A stretch of DNA of 64,000 nucleotides from Haemaphysalis longicornis. Taxonomy: Eukaryota > Arthropoda > Arachnida > Ixodida > Ixodidae. The notes below the pieces were generated by a model that did not search any database, was not told the origin of the DNA, and worked only from the letters and a program-made list of their open reading frames with translations. The position numbers were made by a program, and so were the translations under genes. The stretch covers positions 84,739,636 to 84,803,635 of the forward strand of contig CM023456.1 in the NCBI GenBank assembly GCA_013339765.2. The letters are read 5' to 3'. Below, piece by piece: positions 43,206 through 54,060 of the stretch. Position 1 is the first letter of the stretch. Each line of letters opens with the position of its first letter.

Positions 43206-46009
43206 CACCAGATTCAGCAGTTTGTGAATGTGTTGCCTATGCAAACATGTTGTTCAAGAATTCGTTTAACTTTCCGCCGTGCGGCTGCATCGAACGACAG
43301 AAGGACCGAAGACCAAGAAAGACTAAAGTTGCTATAACAACCTCCACTTCGCAATCGATCGGACAGTACCGCTCCACCAATGAAAGGCGGTAAATGTGAC
43401 CTAATATGCGGAATAGTAACGTCGCGATGCGATGTGCGGGCGTCCTTTTACAATAGAGCCGGTAATGTTATAACCACCGAAGGGTTTTCTGGAAGGCAAA
43501 CCGTGGGTAGCAAAAGCTATATCGCCAACAGGTATTCAGGGCACCTGTACGGCAACATCTTGCCTGTACGACAACACCAGTGTGTCGCCACTATCACCGC
43601 ATCTTGGAGACACAGACGACAAAATTTCCAGCCATTCCACCCTGCGAAAGTGGTACACCTACGCTGCTGTATAACTACACAGAGAAGGCTTTTAATTAGA
43701 AGTGGAAAAAACACATATACCAAACGCAAAGTTTTTTTTTTCAGGTTTCCCAAATTTGGCCAGTGTCTGTTCGCTCTGGTCATGTTTACTCGCCGGGCGC
43801 GCTTTCTTCGAACTGTAGAATACGTTTTATTTCGAAACAAATACGCACTGTCCACCGAATCAAAGGTCTGGTAGTTCGTCACTCTAAATATGCCTCCTTC
43901 AACAGCGCACACTGGAAACAAAGACCAGCATCAAGCGTCTGTCATGTGCCATCCTTCGCCCAGCGTCACTCACATCGAGCTCCAAGGTTACAGCGCAACA
44001 TGTCTTTGTGATTTTCTTTCTCTCCTCATAGTAAGCGTCTGAAGCTTCCAACCACGACATAAATAATTCCTCGCGCATTTAAATCTGCTTGCCTGATATT
44101 GAAGACGAAAGCGTAGCGACACTTCTAAAAGATTTATTCGCTTGTAGATCTCGTGTGCGTCTCTGTTGCTCTCGTTCCTCTGTTTTTCGGTTAAATTTGC
44201 TCCGGCAGGCTGACAAGCCACACTTCAAGCGACAGCTTCTGTTGCATCAAAGTTCTCTGTGGCCGGCATGCACTTATTCCAGTCACGTGCTATCACGTTG
44301 ACCTGTCAGACAGTTGGCTTACTCTCGTTCCGGCACTGGGAATGTGCTACTACAATGCCATGGTAGCAAATTCGGACCCTCATCCTAAATGCCTGGTTCA
44401 ATTGCACCACGAACTCCCCTCCTCACCAAAAAAAAACGTTTTATTTTGTTTTATTTTTGGGGAAGGGAGTTTTGGGACGTGGACACAAAAAAAATTTTAC
44501 TATGTCTTCCTAGAGGAAGTTGAGTGAGGCGCGAAAGCGTCGTCCAATCCAAGTAAAGTGCGTCCAGAGATTAAACTTTTTTGAGAACAAGCTGGAGTGT
44601 TCAGAGTGGCTTCCAATCGATCGCCAAACCTTCAGAAACACATTCGCAAAGGAACTCACCCATGCGATGTAATTCACGAACTAAGCAAACGCATCTAAGA
44701 ACCATCTACACATATACCGACACGGCGTTTATCAGATAAATGTGCAGGATTGTACTCCTTCTTTACGATCGATGCGTGTACTATCCTATCCTAGAACCGT
44801 TCATTTTTCGCGATTTTCCAGTAACCGTATCGACACAATTGAAACCCGCTTTCACACACTCACCGTGTGTTCAGAGATCTTATCAGAGCTTTTCGGTCGA
44901 CCGACCGGTCTATGGGAAAATGCACTAGTTTTTGACAGGACGTCCATCAGTTCCACTAAGAAAGCTTTCGCTTTAAAACAGTCTCGGCTTGCCTTTTGGT
45001 ACCTTTCCGGTTCCCGTCCGGCATTCCTCAAGCACCAAAAAAGAAAGCAACATTACGCACAACGCCGACGTGGCTCCCTTAGCCTTTTTCGCAGTTGCAC
45101 ACCCGATTTTTTATATAGTCTCTTGCTAAAATTTGATCGGCTCAGAAACCCTGCCTGCCACAGATTGGCGGCCGTGCACTGTGCCACATGCCGTCGAGCC
45201 CAGGGACAGGGTTTCTTTGCGTCACTGACAGATGGGCACTACACCAGCAGTATAGAAAGCGGTTCTTTGGTCCTTTGTTGTTGTTTGGCGGTAGGTGGCT
45301 ATGTTGGATCAAGCGCTTTTGCGGCCTTTCAGTTGCACGTCTCGACGGTTGGCATTTCGCTCCTTCCCCGCACTTAACGAGGTATTCGATAGGCTATCCC
45401 ACGCCAAAGTTGAATTCAATAACAAACATGAAAACTTAAGCTACATTAAACATTTGAAGTCCAGTAGACTTTGTTCAATGGGTACGAAATGCGAAATTCA
45501 GGGAAGCTTGCGCTCATGCGCAAGTGTTGAATGGCGAAGCTGTTGTAGGTGGCACCTGACTGACACAAAGTTTAGTTTTATTATCGTTGTGGCGTCGTGG
45601 TTGACGTCGGCGGCACGGAATTTCAAGTAAGGCTAGAGTGAGCTCGTCGTATGCTAGGCGGTTCCGTACGCCACTCTGCAAGCGCGACTTTTCTTCTCGA
45701 GCGGATGCTTGGCACGCCGAGCCTCTCGAAACCCTTGGCGGTGCAAACTCTTCGCGATCAAGACATGTGGAGTCAATGGTCACTTATAGCATCTCCGACA
45801 TTCAAGTCGCGGCTCTTCTACGGCACAGAGCGCATGCGCACGACGACACGAGGACGAACGAAGCAGGGACGTTCTCTATGACGTGTCTTTCTCGTTCCCA
45901 GCTAGAGTTGCCACGATACGGTGAACGCCGGAGTGCTTTGCCACGCCGGCGAACGCCGGAGCTTGACGAACGTGCGATCGAGGCACGCGGCGAATGCTGG
46001 TGTGTGTAT
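43206..46009. other. No gene recognised
   Basis: Several open frames of up to 211 codons (44742-45377, plus) lack any domain I recognise. The GAACGCCGGAG motif recurs at 45921 and 45951. Left unannotated. Confidence 0.4.
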
Positions 46010-46430
46010 TGCCACGAAGCCAAGGACGACGCAGTTGTCTTGAAGGAGAAACAAGTTTATTGGAGTGAACTTGTGCTCCCCTAACAACTCAAAAGAATAC
46101 AGAGGCGGCGAAGCAGCGGTCAACAAAGTGACTAGCACGGGCGAGTGTCGTCGAATGAATGCCGCGGCGTCTGCTCTGCAGGCTTTTATCTTTCGGCGCA
46201 AATGTTTTTGGAAACGTCGATTCACATCCAGAACATTGTAGATCACAGAAGATTATTCTGGGCTAGTGGCGTTAGGGCGAAACAATCTGCTTATCTGAAT
46301 GTGATAGCCCGTGCGGCATAAAAGTAAAGAATGTAAGACGCGCTTCGTTTGGAACGCAGATAACGCCGCCAGGCGTGGCCCGGCAGTAAAAACAACAATA
46401 AATAATCAAACCCATACATGGCTCGCGGCA
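46010..46430 (-). repeat. Solo LTR of the gypsy family
   Basis: 421 bp clearly related to the LTRs at 32293 and 37844 but more diverged, reading TGCCGCGAGCC to CTTCGTGGCA on the minus strand. It keeps the full terminus lost by the 3' LTR at 32293. Flanks are GTAT and ATAT. No internal gypsy sequence adjoins it. Confidence 0.85.
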
Positions 46431-46440
46431 ATATACATAT

Positions 46441-46490
46441 TTTTTGGAAGGGTGGGGGGGGCGGGGGGGGTGCGGGAGAGGGGGGTGATA
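46441..46490. repeat. G-rich tract
   Basis: Mostly G with a few T, A and C; a possible quadruplex former. It directly follows the solo LTR flank. Confidence 0.6.
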
Positions 46491-48098
46491 TTGGTCAATC
46501 TCCCTAAGTGCGTTTGCTTAGCAGGACGAACGTGTGCTCGGTGCAGGCATGCACGAGCGCTCATCATTTACTTGGTATTTTTAACTGCGTACACCATACA
46601 CAAACGATTTGATCAACAGCTTCACTGTTAAAAAAATGCAAGGAAGCCCACACTAACGCCCAAGACTTGAAGGGAGCGAAGCTTTATGCCACCTTCACGA
46701 CCATCACGACGGTTTAAGTCGATGATTGCAGCCGATTTACTACTTTTCGGCTGGTGCAACGACCTTTACTCCATCACGGTTGCTATAAGAGTGAGCTTCC
46801 CTCATTTTCTTTTAATTGACAATTGTCGGACTATCACCTTGGAGGGGCGTACATGTGCACTGTGACAAGTCTTTCTCGTTTGGAGGAAGTGTTGCCATGA
46901 TTGCGGCGAACGCTAAGGCTTTTTTTTCGGCCAATCTTGGCCAAGTAAGTATGCTTGCGGTGACAGACGTGGGCCGGGGACGCAGGGCGGTCGCCATGAG
47001 GCGCGCACACACGATCACTCGAGGCAAGCACTCACGTACTCGCGCTCTGAATTTTCTTCTTGCCCGTCCCAACGACGGGAATCTTCTCGCCGCATCAGGG
47101 GGTGGGGGTAAGGGGGGGTGGGTGTAGAACCTAAAGCCCGCTACCACAACACCGCGCATGACGGGAAGAGGGAGATGGAGAAGCATTTTGAGAAGTTGGT
47201 TGCAACAAGGGGTGCATTCCGTATCGAACAACCTTTCTTCTTTTCCTCCGTGGTCTTTACAATCTAGCGAGCGGAGGTTTCTCGGATGAAAGTGCAATTT
47301 TTCATGGCTTGAAATAAAAATTCTGACATTACGGAAAGTTGAGCACAGAGTGACAAGTTCGGCGTCATTACAATGCTATTTTTTTTTTCACGTCAGCTGT
47401 ACAACATGCGCCTTATTTGTTTATGTAGATTTAAAGAGGTCTGTTATTCCTGTAATGCCGGTGGTTCCGTGGGTTTGTGGGTAGCATACCAGGAGGCGGC
47501 GGCAAAGACAGGGTTTTGGAAGCAAGTGCAAGAGAACTGCGTATCTACCAATTCGTGGCTGACGTGTTTGTTTGCAAATGGTTTTCTGTTTCTTTTTTCG
47601 TTGAAGGGAGTTGTAGTAGACAGAGTTCTAGGTACCTCGTAATCTTGATGACGTGTTTTGTTGAATAAGCGTTTTTATATTGTGTTGTCATTTACGTGTT
47701 CATACCATTTCAGTATGTGCACTTACTTATGCAATAAATTCTTTGTGTGCAGAAAAGAACCCTTTCACGTTTTCTCATTGAAATTCCAAAGGAAGTACCT
47801 ATAAATTGCGCCCAATGCGGTTCCTAGACACTGCTAAACTAAAAAAATACGGGTTATGAGCCTAATAACAACTCCCAAATACAGTCATAAATTCCCTCAC
47901 AGCAGACAGTTTTTCGTTTTGAAAAAAAAAAACGGTTCACCCTTTCAGTTCTATACAGTCCTGGCGAACTACGCACGGAATCTACAAACTGAAGTAGGAT
48001 ATTGTCGTAGTCCACCATTTGGAAATGGAAAACGAACAGTTAATGTAAGTCCAGGGCTAAGAACAACTCACTCTTTGGGCCAATAGTGAAGCGAAACT
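46491..48098. other. No gene recognised
   Basis: No supported gene. AATAAA occurs at 47733 without an identifiable transcript upstream. Confidence 0.4.
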
Positions 48099-48612
48099 GT
48101 GGCGTTAAAGGGTTACTAACCGAGATTTTAAGTTTATAGTATACAGTTAGCTTCCTTAGCTCAATCGAACACCCTGGTCGATGTGTAAACGGTCTGCGAC
48201 GTATACAAAATAATTTAAGTTGACCTCATTTATAACACTGACGGAACAGATCCGGGAGCGGTGCCCAACAAATAGACATCAACATGACGTCACCCCGTGG
48301 TAGGGAACTGAATGACGTAGCCGAGATTCTTCAACGTTTGGCAGGAACTCGTGACGTCACTTCGCATGCACGGCTTGGCGAGGGGCAAGCACGGCGCTTG
48401 CAGCGTTCACGAACTGATGTATGCAATCACTGCTACGGGTTCCACCAGTCGCCGGAATGGCACCTTTGGCGAAAAAAATTCTCCATGCTTTCCCGGGAAA
48501 GGAGCAGATGATAAGCCTGTACTCGGGGACAAATTTCTGTGGCAATGGAGAAAAAGCTACGGGGAGAATGGGGAAGGGAGCTAACTACTCTTTGTTACTG
48601 CGTTAAAGTAGT
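48099..48612. mobile_element. Candidate MITE with degenerate inverted ends
   Basis: The left end is GTTAAAGGGTTACTAACC. The right end reversed is CTTTAACGCAGTAACAAAG. Both contain TTAA and a GTTAC/GTAAC motif. TGACGTCAC-type motifs lie inside. The ends are imperfect, so the call is tentative. Confidence 0.4.
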
Positions 48613-51146
48613 TTACCATAAGCTGGTTTGCGTTTTAGTTCCGGCATGACAGATACGCATTCACTAGAGTTCGTTTCTTCGCATGAGCTTCAGGGCTGAG
48701 TGCGCTGAGCCATTGCATGGAGAGCTAGGGCAGACTTAACAGGGACGATACCGTCGAACTCTGTATCGTCCAGAAATGACGTGAATATTGTCTGCGCTGC
48801 AGTTTCGAGGGCAGTGCACAAAACTATTCTGAAGCAGAAAACTGGGCAGCACCACGGACAAGCTTGCTTACGTAGCGTGCTTACTGGCGCGGGCGCGTAC
48901 ACACGGAAAGATCAGCACACACACACTACGGAGCGAAGTCACCTCCCATTTGGGATCGCGTTGAGTGCGTTGAAGGGTGAAACTGTCCTACCACTGCGCT
49001 CTTGTCTTTGGGTAACTTTGGGTGATCGTCCAGTCGGCAAACAAAGCTGTTTTACGCTTTGGGGACTACAGCGTACCACTCACAACCTCCGCTTTTAGCC
49101 GTGCGACTGTACGCCTGCCTACTCCGGCAAGCTGGCTGACCTAACGAAGGCGGAAACGACGGAGAGTCCAAGTTGCGTCAGTCTCACTTGGGTGTACACG
49201 TTGCAGACCCATTGATTCGTTTGTTTTGACAGCTTATCATTCTCAAGCTCCTTGAAAATCATATGCGCGATCGAAGTGTCGAGCTACCGTATGGAAAGGA
49301 AGCAGCCGCCTACAAGGACGCCATGTTTTTTTTTTTTTTTTTTTTCTGAAGAGAACCTATGCGACGCCAGTTGCGAACGCCGCAACCCCAAAAAACCGAA
49401 AATCAGAAGAGTCATGCTTTCTGTTTCACATATTGTGGGTAATAATTTGTCGGTATTATCAATACCGGGCTTCCAAATGAGAAATATATATTTTTGAATT
49501 GCTTAGGTTACACCCGGAAAGTTATTTTTGGTGAAGTACTTCTAGCTGCGCAGCGAAACGGCGTGGTTCGGCTCTGTAGCCTTGACTTGTAGCCTTGTAG
49601 CGCTAGTATTAAACAAAGAGTGTAAAACATAGGTATATTAGTATTCTATGGTAAGATACCTATGTTCAGGTTATCACCCCGCTACAAAGGGGATAATACT
49701 ATCAATCACCTACCGTCATCATCATCATGCAGTGGTACAGAAAGTTGCCCCCGAGTATACAATCGCAATGAAAGGCGCCGTCTACACGTCTATTGGAAGC
49801 GATCATCAAATGTCCACAGCGGCGGTAGGCCTAACGCCTTCAGGCTGCGCAGCTTCGTCGGAAACCAATGCCTCGTCCGGCCTCCGCAGTGTCATGTTGT
49901 CCGCGCAATACGGTGAGGTCATGGCGTGGTCTTGCCATGCGCGCCCTCCGTGCTCGTCGATCGGAAACCAAAACTGACAATTTTCAGGCTGCGGTATGTA
50001 TTTACTAATCGTGAACTCAAGTATTAAAGTGCTGTTACAGCATTGTCAGGCCACTAAGCATGATAAAAGCAGTGAAAATAAAACAGAACTTCGTGTCAGC
50101 ACTACCTTAATTATCGTTCTTTTTGTCTGAAGGAAATTAAGAGGCCGAAGAGAAAGCAGCGCTGCGGATAAGTTTGTTATGTTTGGGAACGTAGGGGTTT
50201 TTACACCTTTTTACATCTTTGCGTTTTCAGGGCAATAATATTTGCCGACCTGAACCTCGTGTAATCTGGTAGTTCACAGTACAAGACGCAGACGCGCGTT
50301 TCATTCGTAAAACCTCATTTTAACAAGTTTTAAAGACGTTTTCTTGCTTGAAACAGTCCCAAGCACACCCGTCTTCTGGATTCTGAGGAATAAGCTCTGA
50401 CGCATCAAAATGACCGGACAGATTACAGAGGCCACCAAAGTCGCAAACAGGTACCAATGTATATTTCGCAATCGTAACGGTTTGACTGTATATACTTCTC
50501 AAATAAAGACAAGAGGAGTTCTGGCCTGAAGACTTGGTGCTTAGTGCCTGATATTATTGTGGTGACGTTTATATACGTTTAGTAGGCGCAATAAAAGTAC
50601 CCTTGGAATACTGCTGTTGAAGGATAATGCGCTCAACCGAAGGGACTGCCTGGAAATGCGCCGCCCAATAGGAGAAGCAAGGCAGGCCACATCAAAACAG
50701 CGGGTGACTTTGAGAAATAAATGCGCCGCCAATTTCCGTAAGGATGTTTTATTATGTGTGATGACAGTTATACAAGATGGACTCCTTGATGCATTCACGC
50801 CGGCGTGCCCGTTGTATTTGTTGAGTTTGTTGCCAGGCGGTCCCACGGAGTCACAGGACGAGGGGGAAAACCCAGCACTGCTTTTCCTGAAAAAAAGATT
50901 AAGGAAAAGGAACTGGTTATTCTTCACCAATTCTAAGCCACGCGTAGTTTTCTGTCCAGAAAAGCAATTTTCCAAATCTTATTCTCCTGATGTGGCTGAA
51001 GCCGTTGAATTGTAGGAAGAAAAGGTGGTGAGTGTATCACAGCGCAAGTAATTAGAATATGCACAGTCACAAACAATTATTCGTGCCACATTTCTTGATG
51101 CACTTGTTACTAACTGTGCGGCGTGCGGAGGGCCACTGTGGGAGGA
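48613..51146. other. No gene recognised; 20-T run at 49326
   Basis: No supported gene. A 20-base T run lies at 49326-49345. A Cys-rich 60-codon minus-strand frame (50320-50502) is discussed in the findings. Confidence 0.4.
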
Positions 51147-51148
51147 TT

Positions 51149-51239
<91 letters not shown>

Positions 51240-51920
51240 TTTGTTTATTTATTTATTTGTTTGTTTGTTTATTTGTTTGATAATACCCTCAGTATATATT
51301 GAAGTACAGTGCAAAGGGGACGGCCACGATACAATAAATACACACAAAATGTGCACTAGAAAGCAGATATAAAGTAGAGGTCAGGAAGAGAAAAAATAAA
51401 AGAAAAAAGAAATGCATGACCCATGAAACAACTAAACCAGGTTTAAATAAATTTTTGAGTTGTATGGGGTCGGATATGCTCATTAGGGCGGCTCGTTGAT
51501 AAATAAACTGATTGCTGGTTCGGGGAAAGAAGGAATATGGCTACGCTCAATTGTTACAGCGACGCACGTTGACCTTTTGTGAATGATCGCGACGAGATAT
51601 ATAAATCACGCAGGTTGAATTCAAAGAGAACGCAAACAAGGACTGCGATAAAACGTCTCGTGTAAAGGAAGAATTTGAGACTGCTTCCGGCGCGTGGCAA
51701 GCAACGGAAGATATAAGGTCCGTTTCATGACAGTTACGCTAGCTGTACGATGATAGTTAGCATAGACGATACGAACAGAGAGGTTTTGTATGGCTTCGAC
51801 TGCATGTGTTAGTGTAGCATGGCCTGGATAGCACATTGCCAATTCGTACCCATGTGTTGCCCGACGTTTCTTCCTGGGACAACGTCGTGGGAAATTGTTT
51901 GGGTGCATTGCCTCTTTTCT
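51147..51920 (-). mobile_element. 5'-truncated CR1 LINE with long TTTA tail
   Basis: The plus strand starts with about 130 bp of TTTA/TTTG tetranucleotides (51147-51279), followed by TAATACCCTCAGT and a 3' UTR. The minus-strand frame 51908-51621 contains LTHAVEAIQNLSVRIVYANY, then HRTASVTVMKRTLYLPLLAT and RRK. This is the characteristic C-terminus of CR1 reverse transcriptases. Everything upstream of it is missing. Confidence 0.85.
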
Positions 51921-53068
51921 CTGCTAGTTTCTAGATCCCGGAGGTTGCCGCTTGCCCAAAGCCGATGAATGGGTTGCTATCAGGTGCAAGCGCATGTGGC
52001 TGTAGTAAACGTTGTGAATTTTTATTGAAATCAGGAATTTGGGAGAGAGCGCACTATGTAAATCCAGTTCACTTCTTTTGCAACTGACTTACCAGAACAG
52101 GGAGCGTGCACTAAGGAAGTCGCACTAATCTGCTCTGAAGACCCCCGGCTAGTGACTGCCTTTATTAGTGTTGGACTTTGGATGGACCACAATTATGTAT
52201 ACAACTTACGACTATTTAACGACAGCCGTGTCCTCATAACAATGATGAAAAGTACAATGTCTTCTTCACAAAATATCCGAGATAATAAGAAAAAATAGTT
52301 GAAGCATTGGCGATTGAACCGACACTTTCTTGCCCAGCCATCATTATGTGACAGATATTAGTTCGTGCGTCTTGCGGCCGCCGACTATAAGCCGACTGCC
52401 AGGTAGAATTATTGCTCGATCGTTGCAGCGCCTCCAGTTCCGTTTCATCATACCACTTCAATAAAGACATGGAGGTATTACTCTCTTGGCTCTACGTACC
52501 TGACTGCGGATATTGTATAGCGCTAAATTTGATAGTTCGGAATGAATAAGAACTGAATAGAAAGCTATCCCCTGCTAAATTTGTTTGGGGAAATGCGTAC
52601 GCTCCTATTAAGATACTACAAATACCTACGGACTCCTTTTTAGATTGCTGCAATGTACAGCAACCTTTTAGCAGTACAGTCAGTCGCACAGGTACGCATA
52701 ATATTTACTTGCCTCTTTTGTGCGATCGGCCATTACAAACATGAAAAAAATCGTTGCACTTACAGCACAGTACCATTTTCTATGTGGATCATGATTTTGT
52801 GAATATATATTTGCTTTACATGTTATGATAATCTTTCTTTATACCTAAACAATAAACAGGGGATTGTTGCTAGAACTAATTACCCTTTAGCCAATCTATC
52901 TCACGAGAACGAATATTCCTAAACAATCATAGATCACAAAGTTCATGTTATTTGGTTACCTATAGTGTTTGAAAGTGTGCCTTTCCAAGATGGTAAAGGG
53001 AGGTTCATAAATGTAGCGCTGACTTAGAGCTGAAGCAGTGAAGCTGAGATATTAAGCTTCGCACTCAC
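51921..53068. other. No certain gene; candidate 3' end of CAP gene B
   Basis: AT-rich. The terminal exon of gene B should lie here or further left. A weak candidate is at 52478-52503, with a reversed AATAAA near 52158. Confidence 0.35.
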
Positions 53069-53181
53069 CACACAGGCTTGGTTTGGACTGGTCACCCTGC
53101 TCCGAGACGCAGCGAGTGCCTTCAGGGCACTGCGAGCAGGGCCAGCCTTCCCGGTACACAGGCTGGCCAATCACGTTGCCA
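53069..53181 (-). CDS. CAP gene B, hinge exon (equivalent to gene A exon 5)
   Basis: On the minus strand 113 bp from a CTCCAG acceptor to a GTGAGT donor. It completes the Gly codon and GN of signature 2, then NVIGQPVYREGWPCSQCPEG followed by TRCVSEQGDQSKPSLC. The Cys spacing matches gene A exon 5, and it exits in the same phase. It is two codons longer than gene A's exon. Confidence 0.9.
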
Positions 53182-53231
53182 CTGGAGCAGAAAATTTACA
53201 TTGTGAATGTAGAACCACGCAGAAAGCATGC

Positions 53232-53756
53232 TTAAAAGGGCCCATGAAAACAATATCAAAGTTCGGTTTTTTAAAAGACAGGTTTGTTCCAGAGAACAAT
53301 TACACAAATTTTATTGCAAACTTCACAGAAATAATGGAGGAAACATGTGAAGTGGTGGCGACGCCCAGGACATTTCCCGGTGACTTTTCTGTGACGTCAC
53401 ACAATTTCGTTTGTGCGATTGGCGGCCACTGAACAATGTCATGGCTAAGAAATATTACTGGGCGATTGTAGTGGTGCCTTTATTTCCGTTGGATCACATC
53501 CCTTTAATACTGGCGTGCACTAACACACCGATAAAAATGTTTTAGTGCACACCCACGTTACATTATTGCGGTAACGCGTCAAAAATATCGCGCCACAGTA
53601 CATCACTGACGCGCGATATTTTTGGGGTTGTTCAATGCTTGCAATTCCATGGTTACAAAAACGTCTTACAGAGCTGGTATAGGCAGACTGAGTTACCAAA
53701 AGCTAGTGTTTTTTTAAATTTGACGACGTTCTATTATGTCTTCATGGCTCCTTTAA
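53232..53756. mobile_element. 525-bp TTAA-bounded MITE in CAP gene B intron
   Basis: The left end is TTAAAAGGGCCCATGAAAACA; the right end reversed is TTAAAGGAGCCATGAAGACA. Both ends carry TTAA and match the ends of the 1.7-kb element at 15598-17325. There is no coding capacity. It lies 50 bp upstream of the hinge-exon acceptor, within the intron. Confidence 0.7.
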
Positions 53757-53894
53757 AAAGTGCATGCACAGAATGAAGCAAGCACATGTAATTCAGAGTT
53801 TAAAAATGTGATCTATTGTCGCAACATAAAATAAAAATTTTAGACATAAAACTGCTCGTAGCAATATTTATCTTCTTTCGCGGTTTCGAGGCAG

Positions 53895-54060
53895 CGGTGC
53901 TCAATGAGTAAAGCACTGTCTAGTCGGCAGCTGTGCGCAAAGGCTCGGTTTGCGGTCATGTGGGCGTTGCGTCCCATAGAGGCGATGAATGGAAACGTCG
54001 CGCAGAAGTCTTGCGCACGTCACGCTGAACACACTAAATTAATGAAATTTAGTTTGTAGC
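53895..54060 (+). repeat. Diverged tRNA-derived SINE
   Basis: GCTCAATGAGTAAAGCACT resembles a tRNA D-arm/A box, and GGCTCGGTTTGCGG a decayed B box. CATGTGGGCGTTGCGTCCCA, AGAGGCGATGAATGG and GCACGTCACGCTGAACA follow. It parallels the better-preserved copy at 61155-61370. Confidence 0.45.

Noticed and set aside
43380..43921. Overlapping 164- and 134-codon frames on both strands
   Set aside because: No domain, signal peptide or splice context; neither frame resembles a known family.
51059..51280. Open frame with FIYL repeats
   Set aside because: It is the TTTA microsatellite tail of a CR1 element read in frame.
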